Positions 34,044 to 47,292 of a DNA stretch of 64,000 nt are shown in pieces. The notes below the pieces were generated by a model, which worked only from the letters and a program-made list of their open reading frames with translations, did not search any database and was not told the origin of the DNA. Position 1 is the first letter of the stretch, and each line of letters starts with the position of its first letter. This DNA comes from Rhynchosporium graminicola (Eukaryota; Ascomycota; Leotiomycetes; Helotiales; Ploettnerulaceae). The DNA is taken from the NCBI GenBank assembly GCA_900074885.1, contig FJUW01000062.1:62001-126000 (forward strand), read 5' to 3'. The position numbers and the translations under genes were made by a program.

Positions 34044-37000
34044 ATGCCTTCGATTCCCTCTGTCAACTCTGATCAGGGTGGATTTCAAAATCCATTCCTG
34101 GGGGTACCTCCAGACTCACCTTTAGATCCCCACAGCCCTAATTTCAGTGCTCAGGCTTGGTTCTCGAATCTCGCTGGCTTTATCTCTAAGGATCCCTCGA
34201 ATCTGTTACACAGGAGTGCAGGTGTTTCTTTTACCGATCTCAATGTTTCTGGTTTTGGCAGTCCAACTGACTATCAGAAGAGTGTCGGCAATGTCCTGTT
34301 TGGAATTGTCAGCTTGTATCGTCGCATGGGAGGCGAGAAAAAGCAGCAAATCAATATCCTCAGAGATTTCGATGGTCTTGTGGAATCTGGAGAGATGTTA
34401 CTCGTGCTTGGTCGTCCAGGAAGTGGCTGTTCGACCCTGCTCAAGACTATCTCTGGTGACACCCATGGCTTGTTTGTCAACCCCGGCTCGAAAATCAACT
34501 ACCAAGGTATCCCAGCACGTCAAATGCACACACAGTTTCGGGGGGAAGCTATCTACATGGCTGAGAAGGACGTTCACTTCCCGCAGCTCACTGTTGGAGA
34601 GACCTTGTTGTTTGCTGCGAAGGCGCGTGCTCCACGTGACGGAACCTTCCCTGGTGTTACAAAAGAGGGTTTCGCCGAGCACATGAGAGATGTCATCATG
34701 GCTACTTACGGTCTCATGCATACGATAAATACCAATGTCGGCAATACACTGCTGCCAGGAGTCAGTGGAGGAGAGCGAAAGAGAGTCAGCATTGCCGAGG
34801 CTGCTTTGTGTGGAAGTCCGTTGCAGTGTTGGGATAACAGCACTCGAGGTCTCGATAGTGCCAATGCTCTTGGGTTCTGCCGAACTATCAAGCTTTCGAC
34901 GGAGCTCACTGGTGCTACCGCATTAATCTCTCTCTACCAAGGGTCCCAGGATGCATACGAAGTAAGTCATTCTAGTCATTTGCACATCATCTGTACTAAC
35001 CCTGGCAGGTCTTCGATAAAGTTACTGTTCTCTACGAAGGTCGTCAAATCTACTTCGGTCTTTGCAATGAAGCTAAAGGATATTTTACGGAGATGGGATT
35101 CGACTGTGCTCCTCGTCAAACTACAGCAGATTTCCTGACATCATTGACAAGCCCTGCCGAACGTCTAATTCGACCTGGTCATGAGATTCGTGTCCCTCGA
35201 ACCTCGGAGGAGTTTGCTCTGGCTTGGAATAACAGTAACGAATACGCAAGATTGATGCGGGAGATTGCAACGTACAATCAACAGTATCCTCTCGGTGGTC
35301 CATCCGTTGCTTCATTCACTGCTTCGCGTAGAGCTCAGCAAGCAGTCCACCAGTACGTTTACACCACTCTTCCCGATGATTGCAACGGCTAACATCCTTC
35401 CAAAGACGCGTTCGGTCACCATATACCTTGTCTTTGTACCAGCAGGTTACGATATGTGTGGAGCGAGGATTTCAGCGATTACGAGGAGATGCTAGCGTCA
35501 CGATTTCTCGGATTGTAGCAAATGGTGTTCTAGCGTTGGTTGTTGGTAAGAAGCATAAATGATTGAGACAGAGCATCCACTAATGGACAACAGGGAGCAT
35601 GTTCTACAATTTGAGCCAAACAACTTCAAGTTTCTATGGCAGATCCGTTCTCATTTTCCTTGCAATTCTGCTAAATGCATTTGCTAGCGCCCTTGAGGTA
35701 GGTTCTTCAGATCCGCACTTGACTTTCGCTGATTCTGGTAGATTCTTATTCTCTACGATCAAAGACCTATGGTTGAGAAGCATGATCGATATGGCTTATA
35801 CCACCCATTCGCAGAAGCTGTCGCTTCCTCAATTTGCGATTTACCTTTCAAGATTGGCAACTCTATCTCCTTCAACTTGGTTCTTTACTTTATGGCCAAT
35901 CTACGACGAGAACCCTCAGCATTCTTCACATTCTTATTATTCTCCTTCTCGATTACAGTCTCACTCTCCATGGTTTTCAGGTCAATTGGAGCAAGCTCTC
36001 GCAGTCTTGTCCAATCCCTGTTCCCGTCCTCGATTTTGATCCTTGCCCTGATGAGCTACACCGGATTCGTTGTCCCCTTCCGCAACATGCATCCCTGGTT
36101 CCGTTGGATAAACTACATTGACCCGATCTCATACGCTTTCGAGAGTCTGATGATTAACGAATTCAGCGGCCGCGACTTTGAGTGCGGGGCTTATGTTCCT
36201 GCTGGTCTTCAATATGCCAATCTTGGCTCTACCAATCATGTCTGTGCCGTTGTTGGCGCTGTTCCTGGATCGAATCTTGTCTCTGGAACTGAATACATCC
36301 GATTGACATTCAATTATGTGCCAAGCCATCTTTGGAGGTATGTCGTCTTTTGCCCTCGATGTTCATTGCTAATCTACCCAGAAACTTTGGGATCATCATT
36401 GCTCTTACCATCTTCTTCACCGCTACCTACATGGTAGCATCTGAAGTTGTTACGGCTAAGAAGTCTACGGGAGAGATTCTGTTGTTCCAGCGTGGTCACC
36501 AATACCAACGAGATCTTCGCAATGATATTGAAAAGCCAGCTCAGAAGGCAGTTTCAGAGTCAGCTCCGTCTCGACCAGTCTCTGGCCTTCAGAAACAGAC
36601 TTCAACTTTCCAATGGAGAGATGTCTGCTTTGATATCAAGATCAGGAAGGAAGATCGCCGTATCCTGAATCATGTTGATGGTTGGGTTAAGCCTGGCACG
36701 TTGACAGCTCTGATGGTACGCTCTGTACAATTGTGATTTGTTACAAGTTTACTTACACGATCCTTTAGGGACCATCTGGTGCAGGCAAGACGTCTCTTTT
36801 GGATGTACTCGCAACTCGGAACAACTTTGGTGTCGTCTCTGGAGAAGCTCTAGTCGACGGCCATCCTCGTGATATCTCATTCCAACGCAAGACAGGTTAC
36901 GGTCAACAAGCTGACATTCATCTGGAAACCATGAGTGTTCGGGAAGCCTTACGATTCAATGCAGTTCTTTGTCAATCTTCGAGCTTGGATAGAAATGAAA

Positions 37001-39016
37001 AATTGGCTTATGTTGAGGAGGTTATTCAATTATTGGATATGGAGAATTACGCTGATGCTATCATTGGAGTTCCTGGAGAAGGTATGAGTGCTAAGTCCTA
37101 AACGTCTGCAGATACTAAACGCTACCAGGTCTAAATATTGAACAGCGGAAGAAGCTGACAATTGCTGTTGAGCTTGCCGCTAGACCTCAGTTATTGCTCT
37201 TTCTGGACGAGCCTAGTTCCGGTTTGGACAGTCAAACTTCCTGGGCCGTCCTCGACTTGCTGGAGAAGCTTAACTCTCATGGCCAAGCGATTCTTTGCAC
37301 CATTCATCAACCATCTGCCATGCTCTTCCAGCGATTTGACAGATTGCTATTCCTAGCACCTGAAGGTAAGCCTGTCTACTTTGGTGCTATCGGATACAAT
37401 TCCTCGATCGTGGTCAGCTATTTCGAGAGAAATGGTGCCCGACCCTGTCCAATAGCCGCCAATCCTGCAGAGTGGATTATGGAGATCATCGGTTGTACTC
37501 CCGGATCGCACAGCGAAATTGATTGGTCGGATATATGGCGATCAAGTCCCGAGTATGCTCAGCTTCATCGTGAGCTTGATAGGATGGAACAAGGTTTAGC
37601 TCAAGGTGCCATTCAAAAGGTCGCACTTGATGATGACTATCAAGAGTTTGCTGCCGCGTTCAGTGTTCAGCTCTGGGAGTGTATCAAGCGAGTTAACCAG
37701 CAGTAAGCCCTAAATTTCAAACCGAACAGATCTTCTCTAATTCTGTACAGGTACTGGAGAACCCCATCCTACATTTATTCTAAGACTGCTATGTGTGTGG
37801 GCACTGTAAGTTACCTCATAACGAGCTTTGGGTTTTGCTAACCAAAAAGGCACTGTTCCTGGGATTCACATTCTACAAAGCCGACAAGAGTCTGCAAGGT
37901 CTTCAGAATCAAGTTTTCAGTATCTTCATGCTTTTGTGAGTTTGCAAGTCTTTCCCAAGTCTTTCCCAAGTCAGTCTCTTAACATCCTGACAGAACTCAA
38001 TCCTCCAACCTGGTCCCTCAAATGCTCCCTAACTTTGTTGTTCAACGCTCCCTTTACGAGGCTCGCGAGCGTCCCGCCAAGACATACTCCTGGCAAGTTT
38101 TCATGTTATCCAATATTCTCGTTGAACTTCCATGGATGACGCTGATGGCCATATTCATTTTTGTTGGTTGGTATTATCCTATCGGCTTATATCGAAACGC
38201 AGAGTTGAATGGTACTGGTGCCGAGAGTGCTGGTACTGTTCTTCTTTTCATGTGGGTCTACATGATCTTCACCAGTACCTTTGGCCATATGGTCCAAGCC
38301 GGTGTTGATCTTGCTGAGATGGGTGGTAACTACGCCAACCTTTTATTCATGCTATCACTGATCTTCTGCGGGTAACTCTCTCTCCACGTCAGCAATAATC
38401 AACTTCAGCAACTAATGATCCCAGCGTCCTCATCGGTCCCGACGAGCTTCCTGGTTTCTGGATCTTCATGTACAGAGTTTCGCCCTTCACCTACCTTGTC
38501 AGCGGCATCCTATCCACCTCTCTCACGAATGTCCCGGTACAGTGCTCCCCATTCGAATTTCTCCATCTCGAACCTACCTCAGGCCAAACATGCGGCTCCT
38601 ATTTGAGCGACTATATACAGACAGCTGGTGGAGACGTTGCCAATCCTGACGCTACTTCGGACTGCGCTTTTTGTCCTCTGGCCAACACCGACGCCTTTCT
38701 CAAGCTTGTTCATAGCGAGTACAGTGAGCGCTGGAGAAACTTCGGCATTCTCTGGATTTACGTCCTGGTAAATATCATCGGAGCTCTATTCTTCTATTGG
38801 CTCGTTAGGGTTCCGAAGAAGTGTAAGAGGGGACAAGTCAAGGCTGGTAAGGTTGCTGTCGCTACTTCCACCAGCCTCACTGCAACTGAACAAGCTGCTG
38901 CCAGTATCGAAAAAAAGACAGAGGAGAAGGGGCCCGATACTACGCTCATCCCCAGCGAGAGCAACAAGCCCTCGAGAGGCAGATCTCGCGTTGTCAAGTC
39001 TAAAATTACCAATTAA
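34044..39016 (+). CDS. PDR-type (ABCG full-size) ABC transporter
   Basis: Twelve exons splice in frame to 1,477 residues, exactly the usual PDR length: 34044-34961, 35009-35352, 35406-35545, 35594-35697, 35742-36337, 36382-36715, 36769-37081, 37129-37702, 37751-37805, 37850-37935, 37994-38371 and 38425-39016. The order is NBD1-TMD1-NBD2-TMD2. NBD1 has the PDR-degenerate Walker [10 protein letters not shown] (about 123-131), signature VSGGERKR (about 240) and a Walker B with Asn, [15 protein letters not shown]2 has canonical Walker [10 protein letters not shown] (about 813), [12 protein letters not shown] (about 940) and HQPSA, but a degenerate signature, [10 protein letters not shown], as usual in PDR proteins, so only one composite ATP site is expected to be fully active. 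Such pumps export drugs, fungicides, plant compounds or own metabolites at the plasma membrane (family knowledge). All 11 introns are 44-58 bp. Confidence 0.95.
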
Positions 39017-39799
39017 GATAATTTGCATCGTATTACGAAAGGTTCACTTGTGGAGTATCAGGATGAAGGCAATTGTTATGCTTTGCGAAATGGCGTGTTC
39101 ATTGAATTTGATTGGCTTTTCTGTTATAGGGGATGGTAATGTGGTTTGAGAACTGGTAGTGCACACAGACTCGATCGATGGATCATGGAGGCATAAATCG
39201 ATAGATGGAGTGATAGATTGCCGGATGAATGTTGGCATATCGGGATATTAGGATCATGGGATGATGAGAAATTTGAAGCATGGAATTGCGGGCGGGGAAA
39301 GGTCATGAGATTTGATGGACGAATGACTGAATGGCTGGCTAGCTGGGAATGATTCTTTTGCTCTTTGCTTTTTAGTTTGATGTTTTGATGGTTTGAAATT
39401 AAATGAAAAGTTAATCTTTGAATGGGTTATCCTCACTGTTGTGCGCTGTGATGTCTCGATGGGATGAAATGAGATAGTCGGGGTCTGTCTATATAATAAG
39501 ATAAATCTCATTTGTTCGTCACTTCATGGATAGTTAGGAAAACTGAAAACCGGGAAGCGAAAAACTCTACGTTTTGCATAGTTTCAACATAAGTGAGTGT
39601 TTAAATACAATCCCAGCAGAACTCCAATCAAATCCCGGAAACCTCTTCTTCAAAATGAGAGATCGTAATGAGGTCCTATACTTACACAAAGAAGCGAGAA
39701 GAAAAAACCAGGTGAGAGAAATATCAAAACGACTAGTATCTATATATGGGTCCTTTTCAAGCTTTCTTTGTCTGGTTTGTTTAGTGTATAAGGTCATTC
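39017..39799. other. Convergent 3' flanks of ABC transporter and glycoside hydrolase
   Basis: No gene is visible. Short GATGG/GATAGATGG-like words recur at about 39.17-39.35 kb. The interval is AT-rich and should hold the 3' UTRs and poly(A) sites of the two converging genes. Confidence 0.5.
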
Positions 39800-42700
39800 C
39801 TAAAGACTGTCTAGACTACCTTGGATGTTTGCATCGGGGGTTGGAGGGATGATGATCCATTCGTTGGAACCGCGCTTCGAATCTTTACGTGTACTGGTTG
39901 TAGAGGTGGAGGAGGAGGAGGACGAGGATAGAGATGAAATCGAGGAAGGTGCTGTGTGAATTTGAATCTCTGTATTTGAGGTTGCGATTGCGGAGAGAGT
40001 GGGTGGTGCTAAGATGCCGATGGGTCGGACGTTGTAGTTATCTGTCCACCAGACTCCCTCAGCTGGTCGAGGTTAGCATTCGGTATATTTCACAGTTCCT
40101 TGCCATCAATCGTTTATATCACTGTAGCCAAGAGACTATAAGGGTATCGAAGAAAGGGGAGAATTAGAGGGCAAGTCAAACAGAAATTTCTCAAGGAGAC
40201 TTAGGTTTACTCACTTCTCCAGATGTCGGGCCAGCACTGATCTGTAGCTCCATCTGTGAGATGCAGGTGTTCGAAGGCGTTGTATCGGTTTCCGTAGGCT
40301 GTGATGCTGATATAATGGGTTCCTGAGGAGAAGGTTCCTAGCGAGAGGGTATGCGGCTGGAAGGCTATGCAGCCTAGTTTCTTGGTTTTGTGTGCTCGGC
40401 TAGAGGAAGAATGGACGACGAGGACGGGGGAGGAGAATTCATGGACTCTGAGCGTGAGCTTCATTTCTTTTGTCGATGGTGCAGAGAGAGGTAAGTGGGA
40501 TGGGGGAGGACGGGGAAGTGAGAATTGGTAGTTGTAGATTAAGTTACCGACGTAGAAAGGGAGGCCTTGTGTTGTGATATCGCCCCAGGACAAGTCGCTC
40601 ATGTCGAGTGGTGCAAGGAGCTTGTTTGAAGGGCCTGGATCATCTCTGTTTAACTGTACAGCGAAGTCGCCAAGAATGTATATTCTCTCGATATTCGTAA
40701 GAATTCCGAAAGGGAATGTTATGGTTAGGGTGTTCGTTCCTCTTCGTATTGTGTTCCCTGGGATTGGAAGAGTGCGGATTGCTTCGTCGACCCACCATCC
40801 CCTCGTGGGATCTATCCTTGATGATGATGACGAAATCTTGAAATCATTCAGTGTAATGCTCATCGTTTCCGGATTTTCCAGAGCCAGCATCGTTGCCCCC
40901 ACAATATCGAAAGACGATTCAAATTCAAAGCGCATAGTCACTTCAGTAAGTGATTTTCGCTCCTCTTCGGGAATTGACCATGGTTGGCGCCATGCCATGC
41001 CTTTCCGTGGCAAATTCAGCTTGGTACGGATCTGATTATCGATTCGTAGGACTTCGGTCGTTGGGGAGAACGTGCTGGATTTATCGCTGTTAAGTTTGTA
41101 GGAGGCATAGTCGAGAAGGAGGACGTTAGGCTCAGAGAGGGTGATGCTTTGGAGTTTGAGAGTTGGTGGTGGGATGGCGGTTACTGATGATGATTTTGGA
41201 GGGATGGATGGTAGGAGCGCTGAGGTCGATGATGGAATGAGATGGAGGAGTAGACTGGCACATCCTTCGAACCGGTGGGGAAATGATGTCCATCCGTCCA
41301 CTTGCTGACTTGGTAGAAATTCCTCAATTCCGGTAAAGGTATCCAGCTTCTCAATCTTCCAGTAACCCTTCAGAGATACGGTTGTGTCTACTGGATTTTG
41401 ACGATCCGTGTTGCAGATGAAAATGAATCGTTCATCGTTGTCCTGTCTTATTTGGTGAAGTAGCTTGTCCGTAAGCACATTTTGATTGGCAACGATTCGA
41501 ATTTCGCGATATGGCTCAAGGGCAGAGAGGATGCATTGCTCGCTCCAGAACACATTCCTGCTCTGCTCTATTCCAGGGCCTGACAACGGAGCTTTGGCAT
41601 CTACAAATTCTGGGGCACTCCCAGCTATGATAACTTTGCCGCCTCGCTTGGTGAAGTCCTGGAGAATCTTTAATGTAGTCGAGCGGATTGTTCGAAGGTT
41701 CGGAACAATGACGATGTCATATTCGCATTGTCCGACTTGAAGTTTATTGCCAGAAGGTTTGCGAGCAACTTGACCAGGCAAGAGACTCTCAGCTACAAAA
41801 TCAAAATCGATAAGGCCATGCAAAAGCCATCGTGTAAGATCCGCGAAAGCTTGATCACGATTTGAAAGTTCGTCACCACTTCCATTCGGGCCAAACGCGA
41901 GCCAATAGCTTTCAATCGGATGAACCACTCCTACTTTCGTAACAGCTTTCCCTCTCGTCATAGCCACACAAACTCTCGCAAAATGATCCTCCACATATCC
42001 GTACTCCTTATACCAAGGACTTTGATAGCCAATACTTGCAGGATAATCTCGCTTCCCTTCTCCAGCCATACTAACCCACGTGAGATGATGAACACGGAAC
42101 GTGATTCCCAAGGCAGCTTGCCAGTCTCCACAGCCTTTATGGCCTTCGAATGTGAATGTCCAGTGCGTAACCCCGTAAAGTTCACACATTGTGCCTTTGG
42201 TTCCGTTTTGCCGTGAGACGCTGGATGCTTGTTTCGCAGTGTTATATTCTACCCAGTCGACTAGCAGGTCCATTCCTGGCATCTCTTGATTTCGGTAGCA
42301 GCGCATTGCTTCGCCTAGGGCTGTGCTTTGGGAGTACAGGGTTGGTTCTTCCATCATATGTCCGTTGAGAATCAGATTGTTCTGACGGCACCAGGTGGAG
42401 AGGTGGTCCATGAATGCTGTAACAAATCTCTCGGAAACGTGATCATGGAAATGGTGGCGTATCAGACTGGGACTACCACGAGGAAGATTCCAGAAGATCT
42501 GTGGCAGGTTTGCGACAATATCTTCACCATATCGCTCATTAAAGGTCACTGGAAGGTCACCTGTCCAGGGCAGGAAACAATCGTTCTTTCCTAATGGACT
42601 CGATAGTTGTGTCTTAGTCGCGAATTGTGGCTCGTCTGTGAAAATACAAGGTACAGAAGTTCCGAACTTGTCACCGATCTTATCTTTGTATACTTCGTGG

Positions 42701-43659
42701 GTTGTTTCGATGAAGCTTGATATTGCTTCATGACTTAGTGTGTCGACATAGGTTTCATCGTTAAACCATGCAGAGCTGGGATTTGTCTCCATGTATGCGT
42801 ACCAGACATTTTTTCCAGTCTCACCTTTCTTCAACATTCGGCTGGATTCGAGACATCCATTCGCGTCGACTGAAGTGTGTTAGTATTTTGCTAAAAATAT
42901 ATATCTTCACTCGTCTAGCATCTCACTCATAAACAAGGGCTCTATCACGCATAATAAAAAAACCGGCCATAGGAATATCCCCTCAAAATCGATTACTTAC
43001 GAATGATATCGTAGGTTGCCAGAAGAAAGCCATTTTCACTTCGGGATGCCCTTGCAGATGATGGCGAATCACCCCTAAATTATCAGCGTACGGAACCCAG
43101 CTAGGTAGTTCTTGACATACTCGCCAAGGTCCACTGTCCCATATGGACGATTTGTAAACAAGACATGTTTTCCTTTGTGCTCTGGGTTTTGCTTGATGAC
43201 TTTTCCGCCAGCACTTCCCGACGGCCAGCGATCATCATCGTAGCTTGAAGGATAGGTAAGTAAGTGATAGCAGAATATGAGCCCACACGCTTTCACTTAC
43301 AGACATGCCAGCATGTTCTTACTTTCCGCATATTCAATACACGAAAGGACGATGTCCATGAACTCGGGGCCTAAGTACTCTGTATCAAGACCAGTCCTGA
43401 CATGCATATGAAATCCACCCATTCCCATCTCAGCGAAGTGATCAATCTGCCTCATGAGCTGCTTTGTGTCCAATTTGGTGTTCCATGCCCATAGTGGACA
43501 TCCTCGATATTCCGAGGTTGGATTTTTGAACAAGTCTTTGCTGAATTCCTCCGAGCTTTTTGGATATGTCAAGGGATTTGCTTTCTTGGTGATATCCGAA
43601 TGGCCAGCCATCTTCGGTCGCCCGAGGGCAGACTTCACGAGCGAATTCACATAGTCCAT
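39800..43659 (-). CDS. Large GH106-like (alpha-L-rhamnosidase-related) glycoside hydrolase
   Basis: Five exons, 43659-43301, 43243-43121, 43074-43001, 42869-40215 and 40062-39800, give 1,157 residues. N-terminal motifs are SEYRGCPLWAWNTKLD, EMGMGGFHMHVRTGL (about 78-91) and LYDDDRWPSG (about 120-129), typical of the large TIM-barrel hydrolases grouped with GH106. Middle motifs include CIFTDEPQF, LNGHMMEEP and GPNGSGDE. The C-terminal half has beta-rich, sugar-binding-like sequence. Read straight, exon 4 ends at a TGA-like read-through (GAG TAA, 40207). A GTGAGT donor there and a 152-bp intron lead to exon 5, which encodes EGVWWTDNYNVRPIGIL and a Ser-rich tail. No signal peptide is obvious, so an intracellular location is possible. 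Substrate is inferred only as an alpha-linked deoxy- or other plant-derived sugar. Confidence 0.85.
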
Positions 43660-43911
43660 GGTTTAATGAAAAGTTTAATGAGCAGGAAGAGGTTTGTAGT
43701 ACATTCAATGGCAACCCAGACTATATTCCTGGTATGTGATCCAAGTGGTTTCAATTGAGGAGGGGTCGTCATCACGTGTTGCCGGACTGCCAAGAAACGC
43801 GAGCTGTGATGATCGCGAGCTTTCAACTCAGGACGCGTCGTATGGCATTATTCATGATTCCTTTTCTAACATTATGACTTGTGAGTTCCGTATCCTGCTA
43901 GTGCAACATGT

Positions 43912-45946
43912 ATGCTAATTGCTCCAGCCCGCGAGGATCGTATCCAATCACGCCTTCGGGGAGCTCAGTATGATTCAACCTCCTTCTTCGAGTGATGCTG
44001 GCTAATAGACGGACAGGCGACGTGAAATCAAGGATGTAGAGTTCGGACTCACATTCACAATCCCTCCAGCAGACCCAAGTCCCCTCGTCGAAGTGTCTCC
44101 ACACACCCTGCCGCCATTTGAGCTCCCTCCTCAACGATCTAGTCGGCGAACTCCCGCCAGACCTCTTCCTTCAGTCGCCGCGATTTCGCAGGATGTCTCC
44201 CGCGTCTCCCAAAGTACGAATGATGCAAACACATCGGCGAAGAGAAAGAAATTAAACACAGATATCTCTCAATCATCGCGGAGCACGCGGTCACAGGATC
44301 AGCCGCGACCCGACGCAAACGAAGTACCAGCGGAACAAGATGGAGAAGAAGAGGAAGACTCGTCTATAATCCAGCCTGCGGCAGCTTCGGTAGTATCAAT
44401 ACCAAACATTCAGAATGAGAGCCAAGGACCTCCTGAAGCCTCGCTTTTGACAGAATCGGACGTTTCATTTGAGCTAGAATCAACATCTGTTGTTCAGCCA
44501 GGCACAGCATCTTCCCCAGCCAGGCCGGCTAGAACTCCTTCAGCTCTCCAGACATTCGATGAGGTCACAGAAAGTCCAAAGAATGCGCCTGGTAGTGGTC
44601 GAAGGCAGCGCGTGGCGATTGAGTCAACTCTTCAGTCAAGTTCGCAGTTGCATGAAGTACAGACAATGGCCTCCGATACCACTCCTGTTACTCAGAGGAA
44701 ACGGAAGAGGGAAGTGTCTACTTTGAGAGGTCCATCACGAATCAGACAAACCCAGAGCTCTACTGTTCTTGACGAAATCGATGAACTCTCCCCGGAACAG
44801 CCGATACGTCCTGGTCGCAAGCCTAAGATTGTCAAAGGTACATCACCGGACGTGGACGTCACTGCACAGAACGTAGATGAGGAAGAGGCAGAAGCCATAG
44901 ATGACGAGGAGGCTGCTTCAATATTAAAGAAGAATCGCGGACGCCGAACATCGAAACGCTTTGCCGCTGCATCTCCAGACCTCGATATCTTGATCGCTTC
45001 CAGCACAGTTAAGCGGCCGAGTAAACGCCCAATTGAAAGCCCCGTGAAGCAACGACATCCAAAGAATGCTGCATCAAGACCACAGGTACCAAAGAAAATT
45101 GTAAAGAAGGCTGCTAAAAATTCTGCTAAGCAGCAACGGGTTTCTATCAGTGGTCCTATTCCTGTGACGGTACACCGTTTGACTCTTCCTCCTCTCTACG
45201 ATGAGCGTGAGACTGATGCGGATATTCTGGATGCCGAGATGCCTCACATGAAACGATCAGGGGTCAATGCAATTGATGTATTGAAACAACTATGTGAAGA
45301 AGTCATTAGCAATCAACTCCGCTCTTTAGAGCAGATGGGAAACAGCTGCGAAGATACGGCGTCAAGAAGGGAGTACAAGACAAAGTGGAATGCTGTTGAA
45401 GCCTTTGGTAGTGATCTGCAATTGCGGCTTCTCACTCAGGTTAGTCCTTCGTGTTCTTGTGCTTACAGCTGCTGATCCTGGTAGACGGTGAACCTCGATA
45501 ATGCCTATTGTCTGGAACATAGAGTCAAAGATGAATTGAGGAGGAAAATTATTTTGCGGGAAGAGCTCCTTCAGATTCGAAAGGAGCGGGAACAACTCGC
45601 GCTACGCATGGACGAAATTCGGATGAAGCATGAGAAGGAGAAGACAGACGCACAGGTCAGTAGACTGATCAAACTTCCCAGCTCGAGCTCTGACTTTTAA
45701 AAGAGCCGAGATTTTTTGAATACTGCTGTACACGATATTGAGATGGCCATCGAGATGGGCAAATCGAAGCAGGACTCAGAAGAGCTTGATCGAGCACCCG
45801 ACATGATTGGCACCGAGCTATTGATCAGTCGCGTTGCGGCCGAAGTCAGCAACAAAGGAGATTCAGGAGGTTTTTTGAGGCAGATCAAGGAGTTTAATGC
45901 GTTTCTTGAGAGAACTGCATTGGCATTGGAGACAAGGAAGGTGTAA
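43912..45946 (+). CDS. Probable inner kinetochore protein AME1/CENP-U
   Basis: Exons 43912-43967, 44017-45439, 45485-45655 and 45704-45946 give 630 residues. The N-terminal exon encodes REDRIQSRLRGAQRREIKDVEFG after a short start; the ATG choice rests on this match to fungal AME1 N-termini and is not certain. Residues about 50-400 are disordered, Ser/Thr/Glu-rich with basic patches such as KRKKLN and GRKPK. From about residue 403 the conserved part follows: LPPLYDERETDADILDAEMP, then a helical stretch and a long coiled coil (RVKDELRRKIILREELLQIRKEREQ...). AME1 pairs with OKP1 in the COMA complex linking centromeric CENP-C/Mis12 to the outer kinetochore (family knowledge). Family assignment is from motif memory. 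It shares a 252-bp divergent promoter with the glycoside hydrolase. Confidence 0.7.
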
Positions 45947-47052
45947 GGCATCGGAATGATTAAATGATACCCATGGGTGATGAGAGACTATGACATGTTG
46001 GTTGTGAAAGGCTTGTCGCTGCTCCAAGAAGCGCCTTTCGTGTTTTGAAAATAATCGATGGAGCTTACAGATAGTATACACAATAAAATGTATTCTTCGG
46101 TACCTCTCTTTGCTAAACGACTTTTTTCACAGCGCAGTCCTTCAAGCTGCCTATGGTTGATACTCCTGACTATCAGATACTGAACGACGTCCTTTGACAC
46201 TTCTGTGCCTCCCTGTCTCTCGAAGATTACGACTACCTCTGACATGGTCGAGTTCAAGATCGCTAGCCCGAGATCAGCTTGAGAAGCAACTGACAGACTA
46301 ACTAGCTTCTTTGACCTCAGCAGCAGAACCCAAGATGCAAGATGTTTTGATCGGGCAGAAGATCTTTACCATAGTCCCTGATTGGGAACCTGCTGCCGCC
46401 ATAGGAGGTACTTCATGCTTTGGCTCCAATGTCACTGCGGGTGCTCGCACACGCATATCATGATGGCTGGAAACATGAAGGCCGATGTTTAGACCAGCCG
46501 GGTTGCGAAAAAGAAAAAAAAAAGCTGTAAAGTTTCGCGCCGGGTGCTGGAGAGTCTCGAGGTGGAAGCAGAGGTCTTCTTGACAAGTTCGTGGATTCAT
46601 GTTAGAACCCTCGGAGGGAGAGGCGCAGCTTCTGGTCCCGTTCTGGCGGAGCATTTATGTGCTTGAGTGTGTTCAAGTAGACGCTAATCTTGTGGATCGA
46701 GGCTGGATAAGGTTGGATGGTATTGATTAATTGAATGCTGGGTGGAGAGGGTGGTGAACCTTGGTAGAGAGGCATAAACACTGACTAAAGACTGGGAGCA
46801 TTAAGAGATCTATCTGGCTGACGGACTTGGAGGTAGTGAAATAGTCTCGTAGCTTCTGTTCTGGGAAGGTGAAATTGACTCAGCTTCCATGGTGGCTAAA
46901 CTTGGGTGCTTTGCTGTGTAGCTTGTTAACTTTCAGTTTTGACTTCGAAAATCTCGCGCCCACACCTGCCTTCCATCTTCATTTCACAAATTTCTTCAAC
47001 CTTCAATCACCACAAATACTCCCTATTATAACCACAAAGCAATAACATCATA
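45947..47052. other. Intergenic, no gene supported
   Basis: Minus-strand frames at 46298-46654 (118 codons) and 45988-46257 (89 codons) have no recognisable motif and no clear splice partner. The last 150 bp, pyrimidine-rich and ending in ATAACATCATA before ATG 47053, look like a promoter and 5' UTR of the small ORF downstream. Confidence 0.4.
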
Positions 47053-47292
47053 ATGTCTGCTTTCGACTACATTGAATCTCCTCTCGAAGACGACGACTCA
47101 GACAGCGATGAACTGTCTGCCAAGCCCGTTCGTGAACATGCGCTCTTGAAAGCCCGCCAACGAATGGAAGCAAAACACTTCGCAGAGGAGACTGAGTATG
47201 GGACTCTGGAAATTTGCAGCAATTCGTTTATTATGGATTATTACATTATCTGGGATCGGGGTAAGAGCACATGGGCTACAACATATCGTTGA
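47053..47292 (+). CDS. Small acidic hypothetical protein
   Basis: The 79-codon frame begins MSAFDYIESPLEDDDSDSDEL, followed by a charged helix-like stretch (VREHALLKARQRMEAKHFAEE). The upstream bases look like a real fungal 5' UTR (CT-rich, then A-rich before the ATG). A GTAAGA donor at 47261 with an AAG acceptor near 47297 could instead give a slightly different tail (GRTGLLIILNAIL) ending at about 47338. No family is recognised; expression would settle which form, if any, is real. Confidence 0.4.
   Translation: MSAFDYIESPLEDDDSDSDELSAKPVREHALLKARQRMEAKHFAEETEYGTLEICSNSFIMDYYIIWDRGKSTWATTYR

Noticed and set aside
29654..39016. P450 plus PDR pump as a secondary-metabolite cluster
   Set aside because: No backbone enzyme (PKS, NRPS, terpene synthase) or pathway regulator is present in the window; the two genes may be unrelated neighbours.
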